In this document: piece after piece, positions 44,424 through 53,550 of the stretch
How the letters are laid out: the number at the start of each line of letters is the position of its first letter
Position numbering within the stretch: position 1 is the first letter of the stretch
Assembly: GCA_030537795.1 (NCBI GenBank)
Contig: JAUNVE010000011.1
Location: 1-58,329 of the forward strand
Reading direction: 5' to 3'
From: Actinomycetaceae bacterium
Lineage (GTDB): Bacteria > Actinomycetota > Actinomycetes > Actinomycetales > Actinomycetaceae
DNA: 58,329 bases
Notes under the pieces: model-generated
What the model saw: only the letters and a program-made list of their open reading frames with translations
The model's database searches: none
Told to the model about the DNA's origin: nothing
Made by a program: the position numbers and the translations under genes

Positions 44424-45134
44424 ATGGGACTTCTCGATCGTTTTGAGTCAGCGATGGAACGCGGAGTCAACGGTCTATTCAGCCGAGTGTTTCGCTCCGC
44501 GGTAAAACCGGTGGATGTCACGTCGGCGGTACGTCGTGCCATGGATGACCACGTTCAGGAGTATGCGCAGGACCATATGGTGGCACCAAATCAATTTACG
44601 GTGCGCGTTGCTGCCTCCGATATGAAAAATCTTCAAACCTTGGGTCTCGACGTTCTCGAACATGAGATAGGCAAAGTTGCTACCCGACATGCGGAAGAAA
44701 ATGATTATGCACTCATCGGTCCTATCGAAGTCGATTTCGACACCGGCGCGGATGAATTGACCGGGCAGCTCGAGATTGAGGCCTCGATGGAACGCGGAGC
44801 CGTAGCCCCCGCAACCAGTCAGGTGGCCTCACTGACCCACCCAATTATTGAAGTTGAGGGCGAACGCCTCTTACTCACCGAACCCGTGACCATCATTGGT
44901 CGCGGCGTTGATGTCGACATTCGCGTGGATGATCCCTCGGTTTCACGTCACCATCTGGAACTCAGAATCACTCCGGACGGCGTTATAGCATCAGACTTGG
45001 GTGCAACCAACGGACTCTATGTTGAAGGACACAAAGTAGACGCGGCTACACTGGTAGACGGTAACCAAATCGTAATTGGCCGCACGAGAATCCTATTTTG
45101 GACATCCGGGGCGGAAGAGAGTTCTACCGACTAA
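44424..45134 (+). CDS. fhaA: FhaA: DUF3662 plus FHA domain protein
   Basis: 236 aa. The N-terminal DUF3662 domain (GLLDRFESAMERGVNGLFSR, about 1-120) is followed by an FHA domain (about 150-230) with GRGVDVDIRVDDPSVSRHHLEL and DLGATNGLYV. FHA domains bind phosphothreonine. In mycobacteria FhaA is a PknB partner that binds the peptidoglycan flippase MurJ. It is shorter than mycobacterial FhaA (over 500 aa) because the central linker is brief. It is the first gene of the operon, and its stop overlaps the fhaB start by one base (TAATG). Confidence 0.95.
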   Translation: MGLLDRFESAMERGVNGLFSRVFRSAVKPVDVTSAVRRAMDDHVQEYAQDHMVAPNQFTVRVAASDMKNLQTLGLDVLEHEIGKVATRHAEENDYALIGPIEVDFDTGADELTGQLEIEASMERGAVAPATSQVASLTHPIIEVEGERLLLTEPVTIIGRGVDVDIRVDDPSVSRHHLELRITPDGVIASDLGATNGLYVEGHKVDAATLVDGNQIVIGRTRILFWTSGAEESSTD

Positions 45135-45625
45135 TGGCATCTGACCTGGCGTTCACGGTTTTCCGCCTCGCGTACCTCGTACTGCTGTGGGTGGTAGCTT
45201 TGGGAGCCGTTTCGGTTTTACGTCAGGATATTTTCGGCACGGTTGTGACACCGCGGGGCAAAGGGCGTCAGCGCCGCGACGCACACCGAAAAGAATCACG
45301 ACGAAGGCAAAAAAATACCTCTGAACCAGCCCGCCCAACTCGTTTACTGGTGACGGGTGGACCCCTTGTTGGTACCTCCATGAAACTAGGCTCGGCAGAT
45401 ATTTTCATTGGTCGATCTCCGGCCTCAACACTGGTACTCAACGATGAGTATGCCTCATCTCGCCATGCTCACCTGTACCGCACACCGGAAAACGAATGGT
45501 GGATCGAAGATCTCGGCTCAACAAATGGCACATTCGTTGACGATGAACGTCTTGTCGAACCACGCAAACTTAACGTCGGCGTGATTGTTCGCATTGGTCA
45601 AACTACACTCGAGCTGGTGGCATGA
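45134..45625 (+). CDS. fhaB: FhaB (FipA-type): membrane-anchored FHA protein
   Basis: About 163 aa from ATG 45134. An N-terminal membrane span (about 8-27) is followed by a basic linker rich in Arg/Lys and a C-terminal FHA domain with IGRSPASTLVLNDEYASSRHAHLY and DLGSTNGTFV. It binds phosphothreonine targets of PknA/PknB; the mycobacterial FhaB/FipA links kinase signalling to division. The stop overlaps pstP by four bases (ATGA). Confidence 0.94.
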   Translation: MASDLAFTVFRLAYLVLLWVVALGAVSVLRQDIFGTVVTPRGKGRQRRDAHRKESRRRQKNTSEPARPTRLLVTGGPLVGTSMKLGSADIFIGRSPASTLVLNDEYASSRHAHLYRTPENEWWIEDLGSTNGTFVDDERLVEPRKLNVGVIVRIGQTTLELVA

Positions 45626-46914
45626 TGCCGGTAGATTTCCGTTTTGCTGCGCGCTCCGATGTCGGTCTCGTGCGTAAGAATAATCAAGATTCCGGCTATG
45701 CCGGTTCGCACCTCCTAGTCCTCGCTGATGGGATGGGAGGGGCCGCTGGCGGAGATATCGCATCGAGTATTGCGGTCGCTCACCTGGCTCCGCTCGACAC
45801 TGACGACCACCGCGCGGATGACATGCTGTATATGCTGCGCAAAGCGTTAACCGATGCGCATGAAGAACTGGTTGACCGCGCACAGATCGATCCGCAACTG
45901 CATGGCTTAGGAACAACCTGTATTGCACTGATGAGGTCGGGGAAAAAACTTGCCATGGTGCATATTGGAGATTCCCGTGCCTACGTCTTGCGAGACGGCA
46001 CACTGACTCAAGTCACCACCGACCATTCATTTGTGCAATACCTCATCCAAACCGGCCAAATCACCCCCGAAGAGGCTGAAACCCATCCGCAACGCAGTGT
46101 TGTTCTGCGAATTTTGGGTGACTCAAGCGCCGACATCGATCCCGATGTTTCCCTGCGTGAGGCAGTTATTGGGGATAGGTGGCTACTGTGTTCAGACGGA
46201 CTTTCAGGAGTCGTATCGGCGGAGACGATTATTGAAACCCTTGCCGGGGTTGATGATCCGGGCGAATGTGCAGAAGAACTCATTGAACTTGCTTTGCGCA
46301 GCGGAGGCCCCGATAACATCACATGCGTTATCGCAGATGTGGTTGAATCTGGCTCCGTGGAGTCGACGCCTCCACAGATTGTTGGATCAGCGGCCATTGA
46401 CCGATTGCGCCCATCGCGCGGCAGTACCGGTGCCGCTGGACGGGCTGCAAACTTGTCGCCGCGCGAAGAAATCGACGAAACGGATGATGAGGACGATATT
46501 CCGGACCGACGTCCGTGGATCCCAACCTTTATCGCCCTCATTATCGCTGCGCTGGTCGGTTTGGGCTTGTGGGCTGGCTACACTTGGTCTCAAACCCAGT
46601 ACTACGCCCAACTCAAAGACGATAAAGTCATCATTTACCGCGGTATTCCACAGGCGATCGGACCCTGGATGCTATCGCACCCGGTAGAGATTACATCGGT
46701 TACGCGATCGGACCTACAACCGGTTGAGCGCGATCGGCTGGCAGAACCAGTACGCCGATCGTCCCGAGAAGAAATTGATGCATACGTCAAACAGCTGGTT
46801 TCCGACGCCAATCTTGCCACTCCCTCAAAGGAAGACCAGCGGGATACATCAGATCCGAGTTCAAACGAATCTTCCAGCGACCCCTCACCCGATCCTTCCA
46901 CGGGAGGCCGCTGA
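45622..46914 (+). CDS. pstP: PstP: PP2C Ser/Thr protein phosphatase
   Basis: 430 aa. The PP2C domain (about 1-240) has RKNNQDSGY, VLADGMGGAAGG, HIGDSRAYVL, TDHSFVQYL, LLCSDGLSG and GGPDNITCV, which supply the Mn/Mg ligands. It is followed by an acidic linker, one membrane span (about 300-318) and an external tail rich in Ser/Asp/Pro. It dephosphorylates PknA/PknB and their substrates. The start overlaps fhaB (ATGATG, with ATG 45625 as alternative) and the stop overlaps rodA by one base (TGATG). Confidence 0.96.
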   Translation: MMPVDFRFAARSDVGLVRKNNQDSGYAGSHLLVLADGMGGAAGGDIASSIAVAHLAPLDTDDHRADDMLYMLRKALTDAHEELVDRAQIDPQLHGLGTTCIALMRSGKKLAMVHIGDSRAYVLRDGTLTQVTTDHSFVQYLIQTGQITPEEAETHPQRSVVLRILGDSSADIDPDVSLREAVIGDRWLLCSDGLSGVVSAETIIETLAGVDDPGECAEELIELALRSGGPDNITCVIADVVESGSVESTPPQIVGSAAIDRLRPSRGSTGAAGRAANLSPREEIDETDDEDDIPDRRPWIPTFIALIIAALVGLGLWAGYTWSQTQYYAQLKDDKVIIYRGIPQAIGPWMLSHPVEITSVTRSDLQPVERDRLAEPVRRSSREEIDAYVKQLVSDANLATPSKEDQRDTSDPSSNESSSDPSPDPSTGGR

Positions 46915-48287
46915 TGGCGACAGTGACCATATCACCGCCGCGATCACGCCCCTTCCTCGAATTCCTTCTTCTTGTTCTTGCGATAGCGGCCGGCCTGGGC
47001 GGTTATATCCTGACCTCAATTAACCGTACTGACACACTTCCGACAAATGTTGGTATCCACGCGATTATCCTCGTGGTCATTGCCATTATTGCCGACCTCG
47101 GAATCCGTAAACTGGCTCCCTACGCCGACCCCGTCATCCTGCCGATAGCAGTGGCACTGTCAGGAATAGGCCTGGCCATGATCTACCGGCTCGATCTGTC
47201 CTACGCCATCCTCCAACAACCCGCGAATCCGGTAGTCGGAATCAAACAACTCGTCATGGTCGGAGCCGGCATCATTAGCGGGGCGATAGTCCTTATTGTC
47301 ATCCGCGACCATCGGATATTACGACGCTATACGTTCACGGCGATGGCCATCTCTCTCGTTCTACTCGTACTTCCCTTCATTCCCGGACTCGGTGTGGAAC
47401 GCAACGGGGCGCGCATCTGGATCAGTATCTTCGGCGCTTCACTACAACCCGCCGAGTTCGTCAAAATTACCCTCGCCGTATTCTTTGCTGGTTATCTGGT
47501 ATCCAATCGCGATAACCTCGCCATCGGAGGCTCTAAAATCCTCGGTATCCGATTGCCGCGAGTGCGAGATCTTGGCCCCATCCTTATTGTGTGGGCAATT
47601 GCCGTGGCCGTCCTTGTGTTGCAAAGCGACCTTGGAACATCTCTGCTGTACTTCGGGCTTTTCGTCGCCATGATTTATATTGCGACAAACCGTGTGTCCT
47701 GGCTGATTATCGGAGCTATCACGTTTATTCCAGCAGCCTTTGTCGCTACCAAACTATTCCTCCACGTGCGCCAACGCATCGATGGGTGGCTCTACGCTTT
47801 CGACAACGACATGTACTACCGAATCGGCGGATCTGGTCAACTAGTCGACGGGCAATTCGGGATGGCTTCGGGAGGATTATTTGGTACCGGCTGGGGTCGC
47901 GGATATCCACAACTGGTTTATGCGGCCAACTCAGACTTTATTCTTGCCTCCCTAGCTGAAGAACTTGGCCTCACCGGCCTATTCGCCATCCTCATTATGT
48001 ATCTGGTACTCATTGAACGCGGTTTACGGGCGGCAATAGGGGTGCGCGATGGCTTCGGTAAGCTCCTGGCAGCCGGCATTAGCTTTTCTTTGGCGCTTCA
48101 ATTATTCGTAGTTCTCGGAGGCATTACGCGACTCATTCCCCTAACCGGGCTCACCGCACCCTTCCTCGCCCAGGGAGGGTCGTCCATGATCGCGTCGTGG
48201 ATTCTCATCGCGCTCTTGATCCGCATCTCTGATGCCGCGAGGCGTCCTCCTGTTGTCGTCTCCTCAGAAACCGAGGTGAGGACGTGA
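46914..48287 (+). CDS. rodA: RodA/FtsW-family SEDS peptidoglycan glycosyltransferase
   Basis: 457 aa polytopic protein with about ten to twelve spans. SEDS motifs are visible: ISIFGASLQPAEFVKI, LQSDLGTSLLYFGLF, the GGSGQLVDGQFGMASGG loop and FILASLAEELGLTG, then PLTGLTAPFLAQGGSS near the end. It polymerises lipid II together with the class B PBP encoded next (pbpA). The start overlaps pstP by one base and the stop overlaps pbpA by four (GTGA). Confidence 0.95.
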   Translation: MATVTISPPRSRPFLEFLLLVLAIAAGLGGYILTSINRTDTLPTNVGIHAIILVVIAIIADLGIRKLAPYADPVILPIAVALSGIGLAMIYRLDLSYAILQQPANPVVGIKQLVMVGAGIISGAIVLIVIRDHRILRRYTFTAMAISLVLLVLPFIPGLGVERNGARIWISIFGASLQPAEFVKITLAVFFAGYLVSNRDNLAIGGSKILGIRLPRVRDLGPILIVWAIAVAVLVLQSDLGTSLLYFGLFVAMIYIATNRVSWLIIGAITFIPAAFVATKLFLHVRQRIDGWLYAFDNDMYYRIGGSGQLVDGQFGMASGGLFGTGWGRGYPQLVYAANSDFILASLAEELGLTGLFAILIMYLVLIERGLRAAIGVRDGFGKLLAAGISFSLALQLFVVLGGITRLIPLTGLTAPFLAQGGSSMIASWILIALLIRISDAARRPPVVVSSETEVRT

Positions 48288-49741
48288 ACGCGCAGATCCG
48301 TAAAATATATATCGTTGTCTTCCTCATGGTTATCTCGCTAGCGATGGCCGCTACCTATATTCAGTTTTTCGCGGCCCCCACGCTTAATGCGGATGAACGC
48401 AATGCTCGGACAATCCTGCACGCTGCGGAACGCGACCGCGGACCCATAATTGTTTCCGGTACGGCGATCGCCCAATCAATTTCCATCCCCGATTCCTTAC
48501 GATACGAACGTACATATCCGGGTAAGGAAACGTATGCCTCTGTAACCGGCTGGTTCTCCTCTTCGTTAAGGTCATCAACCGGGTTGGAGGCCGCCGCCGA
48601 AAATGTGTTGGAGGGTGACGCACCGTCACTGTGGGCGCAACGCATCCAAAACTTGCTGACCGGTAAGGAACGTCAAGGCGGAGGAATCGTGTTGACGATT
48701 AATCCGGCGGTTCAACAAGCAGCGGAACAGGCGATCGGAGGACGCAAAGGCGCAGCGGTGGCATTGAATCCACACACGGGCGCGGTGCTGGCGCTCTATT
48801 CCTCACCCAGTTATGACCCGAATACTTTGGCACAAAGTGATTCCACTGCCGCTTTAGAGACGTATCAGAATCTTGAGCAGGATCCTAGCCGGCCACTGAT
48901 TAATCGTGCCGTCGCAGGTGACCGATACCCTCCCGGGTCAGTTTTCAAACTGATTACGGCTGCGGCCATGCTTGAAAGCGGCGAATATACCCCCGATACG
49001 CAGGTCGAAGGCCCGGCCTCAATTACACTTCCGGGAACAGAAACGCAGCTACCCAATATCACGCGCCTTCCGTGCGGCAACGGTGAGCCACCGTTAAAAG
49101 AAGCATTTGCCCGCTCATGCAATACCTCCTTTGCCCTCGCGGCGATCGATATCGGCGAGGAACACATGCGGGAAAGAGCCGAAGCTTTCGGATTTGGGCA
49201 GTCCCTTGATATTCCACTGCCCGTCACGCCTTCCGTGTTTCCTGATTCCCTCAACGACGCGCGGATGGGTCTGGTCGGTGTCGGACAGGATGATGTGGCA
49301 GTTACTCCCATGCAGATGGCAATGGTGGGAGCTGCCATTGCAAATGATGGTGTGTTAATGAAGCCATATTTAATCGAGTCTGTGGTGAACGCCGATTTAG
49401 AGCCTCAGCAAACTACTTCTGCGCAACAGCTGGGGGTTCCTATTCAAGAAAAAACGGCAGCGCAATTGCGAGAGATGATGACCGATGTTGTGTCTCAGCC
49501 CTACGGCACCGGCAGATCGGTGGCGATGTCTACACCGGTCGCTGCGAAAACAGGAACCGCCGAGACAGGGACGCAAGGACGCACCGTTGCGTGGATGGTT
49601 GCATTCCCAGCTACTGACGATCCGCAGGTAGCGGTGGCAGTTGCTATTGAAGGAGATGACCTGAACCCGTATGTCAGCGGTGGAGCGGATGCCGGACCCG
49701 TTGCCCGCGCAATGATTGAGGCGGTGTTATCCAATGGCTAA
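48284..49741 (+). CDS. pbpA: PbpA: class B penicillin-binding protein
   Basis: 485 aa. A single N-terminal span (about 8-28) anchors an external dimerisation domain and a transpeptidase domain. Active-site motifs are SVFK (residues 219-222), SCNTSF (SxN) and KTGTAET. It cross-links peptidoglycan with RodA. The start is GTG 48284, overlapping rodA, and its last eight bases contain the ATG of pknA. Length matches mycobacterial PbpA (491). Confidence 0.95.
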   Translation: MNAQIRKIYIVVFLMVISLAMAATYIQFFAAPTLNADERNARTILHAAERDRGPIIVSGTAIAQSISIPDSLRYERTYPGKETYASVTGWFSSSLRSSTGLEAAAENVLEGDAPSLWAQRIQNLLTGKERQGGGIVLTINPAVQQAAEQAIGGRKGAAVALNPHTGAVLALYSSPSYDPNTLAQSDSTAALETYQNLEQDPSRPLINRAVAGDRYPPGSVFKLITAAAMLESGEYTPDTQVEGPASITLPGTETQLPNITRLPCGNGEPPLKEAFARSCNTSFALAAIDIGEEHMRERAEAFGFGQSLDIPLPVTPSVFPDSLNDARMGLVGVGQDDVAVTPMQMAMVGAAIANDGVLMKPYLIESVVNADLEPQQTTSAQQLGVPIQEKTAAQLREMMTDVVSQPYGTGRSVAMSTPVAAKTGTAETGTQGRTVAWMVAFPATDDPQVAVAVAIEGDDLNPYVSGGADAGPVARAMIEAVLSNG

Positions 49742-50972
49742 TCATGCGGGGAAAGTCATCGGAGGCCGCTACACCTTACTTCGCCAAATCGCGATTGGCG
49801 GCATGGGCGAAGTGTGGTCAGCGCGCGACCAGGTGACGGGAAAGAAAGTCGCTGCGAAAGTACTGAAACCAGAGCTTACTGGACAAAGTGTTTTTCTTGC
49901 GCGTCTGCGTATGGAAGCCCGCAATGCCATGCAAATTACCCACCCCAACCTCGCGTCTGTACTTGACCACGGGGAGGAAGACGGTATTGGCTGGATCATC
50001 ATGGAATACGTTGAAGGACGCCCATTTAACCAGTATTTGGCCGATGGAAACCGCCTCTCACCCGATCAGCTGATTCCCGTCCTCACACAAACTGCCTACG
50101 CTCTGGCGGCGGCGAATAACCAGCATGTTGTGCACCGCGACATTAAGCCGTCAAATATTATGATTACCGCTGAAGGCATTGTGAAACTCACCGACTTTGG
50201 TATCTCAACTACTCCGGATCAGGCCACCATGACCGAAGCGGGTATGGTTATGGGAACCGCGCAGTATCTTCCGCCCGAACAGGCTATGGGTGAATCGGCC
50301 ACCCATTCTGGCGACCTGTATGCTCTCGGGGTTATCGCTTACGAAGCTTTAGCGGGAAAACGTCCATTTACGGGTAAAACACAGGTGGACGTGGCTTTCG
50401 CCCACGTGAATGAAACTGTACCCGCACTCCCCGATGACGTTCCCATCCCACTAGCTCGCATCGTCATGAAGCTACTGCGGAAGAAACCCTCCGATCGCCC
50501 AACCGATGCCACAGCTCTGGTACGGGAGCTAAATGCGGCGGCAAAGGAGCTGGACCTTAGCACTACACCGACGCCGATTACGCTTCCCGCGCAACCTCAA
50601 AATGACTCAGAACTAACACCCACGTCAACCGCACCTGCTCAGCGCAAACACGCTACGCCTTCGCGCCCTCATAATCTTCGAAGACAACGCGCCGCCGTGC
50701 CGCAACGACGTGAAAGCGTTGCCGACCGGACGTCATTTCGACACGCAACCATCGATCCCCACCGCGCTCAGCGACGGGAAGTAGGCATGTTTGCTTTCGT
50801 TATTTTCCTCATCAGCCTGCTCCTGTTTTCACTCACCTGTTTTGCATTCAACCGGGCAATGAGCTCGTATCCTGAACCGGATTCCCGCACGCTTTGCGTA
50901 CTTCAAGGTAATCTGGATTATCACACCACAATGGAGGTACCAGCATGGTCAACCACCAGCCTCACCGCCTAG
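49734..50972 (+). CDS. pknA: PknA-type Ser/Thr protein kinase with C-terminal membrane anchor
   Basis: About 412 aa from ATG 49734, inside the end of pbpA; an earlier in-frame start at 49716 would extend deeper into pbpA. The kinase domain (1-275) has Lys42, HRDIKPSN (134-141) and DFGIS (154-158). A long basic Pro/Ser/Thr linker leads to one span at about 350-370 and only about 40 residues outside, with no PASTA domain. That agrees with mycobacterial PknA, which also lacks a large sensor domain. It phosphorylates division and wall enzymes. The last 28 bases overlap pknB. Confidence 0.94.
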   Translation: MANHAGKVIGGRYTLLRQIAIGGMGEVWSARDQVTGKKVAAKVLKPELTGQSVFLARLRMEARNAMQITHPNLASVLDHGEEDGIGWIIMEYVEGRPFNQYLADGNRLSPDQLIPVLTQTAYALAAANNQHVVHRDIKPSNIMITAEGIVKLTDFGISTTPDQATMTEAGMVMGTAQYLPPEQAMGESATHSGDLYALGVIAYEALAGKRPFTGKTQVDVAFAHVNETVPALPDDVPIPLARIVMKLLRKKPSDRPTDATALVRELNAAAKELDLSTTPTPITLPAQPQNDSELTPTSTAPAQRKHATPSRPHNLRRQRAAVPQRRESVADRTSFRHATIDPHRAQRREVGMFAFVIFLISLLLFSLTCFAFNRAMSSYPEPDSRTLCVLQGNLDYHTTMEVPAWSTTSLTA

Positions 50973-52765
50973 CAGGCCGCTACGAAGTCCGATCTATGAT
51001 CGGGCGCGGAGGCATGGCGCAAGTCCACCTGGGCTTTGACATGCGTTTGTCCCGTAATGTTGCCATCAAAATGTTGCGCACTGACCTGGCACGCGATTCC
51101 ATTTTCCAAACGCGGTTCCGACGAGAAGCACAGGCCGCAGCCTCCCTTAATCATCCCAATATTGTGGCAGTGTACGACACTGGAGAAGAAGAGGTCACTG
51201 CCCCTGATGGGTCATCCGTATCGGTTCCCTACATCGTGATGGAATATGTCGAGGGACACACCGTCCGGGACCTCCTCGCCGGCGGAACGCCTGTTCCTAT
51301 TGATGAGGCCGTCGAAATTATCTCTGGTGTTCTAGCAGCACTTGAGTACTCGCATACTCAAGGTCTTGTTCACCGCGATATTAAGCCCGGCAACATCATG
51401 TTGACTAACACCGGCAAAATTAAGGTCATGGATTTTGGGATCGCTCGAGCGCTCACTGATTCCCAGGCGACCATGACGCAAACGAATGCTGTTGTTGGTA
51501 CCGCGCAATATCTTTCACCCGAACAAGCCCGTGGAGAAGTCGTTGATGCTCGCTCCGACATTTACTCCACCGGTTGCGTACTATTTGAATTACTGACCGG
51601 CCAGCCGCCATTTAAAGGCGATACGGCCGTTGCCGTAGCCTACCAGCATGTGTCGGAGATTCCACCGGTTCCTTCGGCCATTACCAATGACGTTCCAGAC
51701 TCAATTGATCGCGTCGTTCTCAAAGCTTTGGCAAAAGAAAAAGACCAGCGTTACACCAGCGCGCAGGCTATGCTCTCCGATTTGGAGCGCGCGGCTCGCG
51801 GTGCCCTTGTCCTCGCGCCAGCTGCCGATTCTTGGGAAGCACCTCCCACGCAGCAGCAGGACTACGCGACTCGCACCATGCCGCTTGCACCGCCACCAGC
51901 TCCCGAACACCACACTCAGGTACATCGTCCTCTGGCTCTCACTGACGCGGAAGAGCCGGAAGAAGAAAAACGTTCTCGCACCGGTTTAATTATTGCGCTT
52001 ACCGTACTCGTGCTCGCCCTCCTCGCAGCCGCCGGATTCGCAATTTATAAGATCAATAATCCTGAGGAACCACCCGTTGAACAGGTGGCGGTTCCAACGT
52101 CAATTATCGGAGAAACTCAAGATCGCGCGCGCGAGATTCTTGAAGAGGCCGGCCTCGAATTCGAAATTGCCCCCGAACGACAAGCGGATAAGACCATCGC
52201 CGAGGGAAGCGTCGTCAGTTCCGATCCGGCACCGGGCAAAATGGTTGATAAAGGTAGCGTCGTCACTGTGACGCTGTCTTCGGGACCCGAGTCAATCACA
52301 ATTCCTGACGTATCGGGACTGAGCCAGGAAAATGCACGACGCATGTTGGAAGAAGCTGGCCTCACAGTCGGCGATGTCAGAAGCGAGGATAATCCCAGCC
52401 AAGACAAGGATCACGTCATTCGCACCGACCCCGAGGTCGGAACTGAACTGAAAGAGGGCGACACAGTTGCTCTCATTATTGCCAGCGGTAACGTTGTGGT
52501 TTCTAAAGATCTGGAGGGGCAGGATCTCGCATCGGTCAAACAGAAGCTCCAGGAGCTGAAGCTTAACTGGTCGGTGCAGGAAGAAGAATCATCCAGATAC
52601 GCTCCCGGAGTCGTTATGCGATTATCAACGACCGGTACTGTTGAAGTCGGAAGCCATATCGAAATCATCGTGGCGAAAGAGCCGGCTCCGGAACCGGTAC
52701 CAGAACCCGAACCAGAACCGACTGAACCGTCGACAAATCCGAGTGAAAACTCAGACAACAATTAG
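50945..52765 (+). CDS. pknB: PknB: PASTA-domain Ser/Thr protein kinase
   Basis: 606 aa. The kinase domain (about 1-280) has Lys42, HRDIKPGN (143-150) and DFGIA (163-167), and an activation loop with TMTQTN. A span at about 345-370 is followed by three PASTA repeats: SIIGETQDRAREILEEAG, DVSGLSQENARRMLEEAG and LEGQDLASVKQKLQELK mark their starts. Mycobacterial PknB has four. The tail is Pro/Glu-rich. PASTA domains sense muropeptides or lipid II and control wall growth. It overlaps pknA by 28 bases and converges on the GATase gene at 52774. Confidence 0.96.
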   Translation: MVNHQPHRLAGRYEVRSMIGRGGMAQVHLGFDMRLSRNVAIKMLRTDLARDSIFQTRFRREAQAAASLNHPNIVAVYDTGEEEVTAPDGSSVSVPYIVMEYVEGHTVRDLLAGGTPVPIDEAVEIISGVLAALEYSHTQGLVHRDIKPGNIMLTNTGKIKVMDFGIARALTDSQATMTQTNAVVGTAQYLSPEQARGEVVDARSDIYSTGCVLFELLTGQPPFKGDTAVAVAYQHVSEIPPVPSAITNDVPDSIDRVVLKALAKEKDQRYTSAQAMLSDLERAARGALVLAPAADSWEAPPTQQQDYATRTMPLAPPPAPEHHTQVHRPLALTDAEEPEEEKRSRTGLIIALTVLVLALLAAAGFAIYKINNPEEPPVEQVAVPTSIIGETQDRAREILEEAGLEFEIAPERQADKTIAEGSVVSSDPAPGKMVDKGSVVTVTLSSGPESITIPDVSGLSQENARRMLEEAGLTVGDVRSEDNPSQDKDHVIRTDPEVGTELKEGDTVALIIASGNVVVSKDLEGQDLASVKQKLQELKLNWSVQEEESSRYAPGVVMRLSTTGTVEVGSHIEIIVAKEPAPEPVPEPEPEPTEPSTNPSENSDNN

Positions 52766-52773
52766 CTGTATGG

Positions 52774-53391
52774 TCAGTTGACGAAGCTCGTGTTATGGGC
52801 AATGGCGCGAGCTTCGTCGATTCCCACCATGTCGAGCCAGTTAGCAATAATGCGGTGTCCGTCCTGCGTAAGAATCGACTCGGGGTGGAACTGGACTCCG
52901 AATAGTGGCCGCTCACGGTGACGCAGCGCCATAATTTCCCCGTCGTCGGTGGAGGCGGTTACGACGAGATCGTCGGTAAGTGAATGGGGAGCTACCGCAA
53001 GTGAATGGTACCGAGTCACTCGAAGCGGTGACGGAAGGTCAGTAAATATTCCTTCCCCGTCATGGGTAATCAGCGACGTTTTCCCATGCATCAGTTCGGC
53101 AGCATGGGTGACTGTGGCGCCGTATACTTCCGCAAGCGCTTGGTGACCGAGGCATACACCGAGTAGGGGGATATTCAGGCTGGCAGCGCCCTCAATAATT
53201 TCACCGCACTGACCGGCCTGTTTCGGTGTTCCAGGCCCCGGTGAAATGAGGATTCCGTCATACTGCCTCCAGCGTTGTCCTACCTCATCATTGCGCATGA
53301 CATCGACGCTGGCTCCGAGTCGACTCATATATCCCACGATGGTGTAGACAAAGCTATCGTAGTTATCAACACACAGAATTCGCTTACCCAT
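52774..53391 (-). CDS. Anthranilate/aminodeoxychorismate synthase glutamine amidotransferase
   Basis: 205 aa TrpG/PabA-type GATase. ILCVDNYDSFVYTIVGY, SPGPGTPKQAG, the nucleophile LLGVCLGHQALAE and the catalytic VQFHPESILTQDG motif are all present. It transfers ammonia from glutamine to a chorismate-binding partner. No TrpE or PabB gene lies nearby; in actinobacteria this gene is commonly found alone beside pknB. It follows the 52-aa membrane protein gene, overlapping it by one base. Confidence 0.93.
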   Translation of the reverse strand: MGKRILCVDNYDSFVYTIVGYMSRLGASVDVMRNDEVGQRWRQYDGILISPGPGTPKQAGQCGEIIEGAASLNIPLLGVCLGHQALAEVYGATVTHAAELMHGKTSLITHDGEGIFTDLPSPLRVTRYHSLAVAPHSLTDDLVVTASTDDGEIMALRHRERPLFGVQFHPESILTQDGHRIIANWLDMVGIDEARAIAHNTSFVN

Positions 53392-53549
53392 TATTGGTCT
53401 ACCGTGTTTTCAACGAGATCAAAATAGTCCTGCGCCCAAGGAAACCCCCACTCAAGTAGGGCATAGACAATGAATCCGATAATAATAGTCGCTTGAATTG
53501 CTTTAAGCCACGTGGGTCCTGGGAGATGACGGAAAATCCAGCCGTACAT
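53391..53549 (-). CDS. Small (52-aa) single-span membrane protein
   Basis: It starts at ATG 53549, one base after the sortase stop, with AAGGAG upstream. The longer frame to 53651 runs through the sortase gene and is rejected. The protein begins MYGWIFRHLPGPTWLKAI, then has a hydrophobic span (about 17-38) and an acidic external end (YFDLVENTVDQ). A small protein of this form recurs between sortase E/DUF881 and trpG in actinobacteria; function is unknown. Translation is probably coupled to the sortase. Confidence 0.75.
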   Translation of the reverse strand: MYGWIFRHLPGPTWLKAIQATIIIGFIVYALLEWGFPWAQDYFDLVENTVDQ

Positions 53550-53550
53550 G

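Noticed and set aside
46008-46541. 177-residue minus-strand frame inside pstP
   Set aside because: It lies antisense to PP2C motifs that are fully accounted for, with shadow-like Ser/Arg composition.
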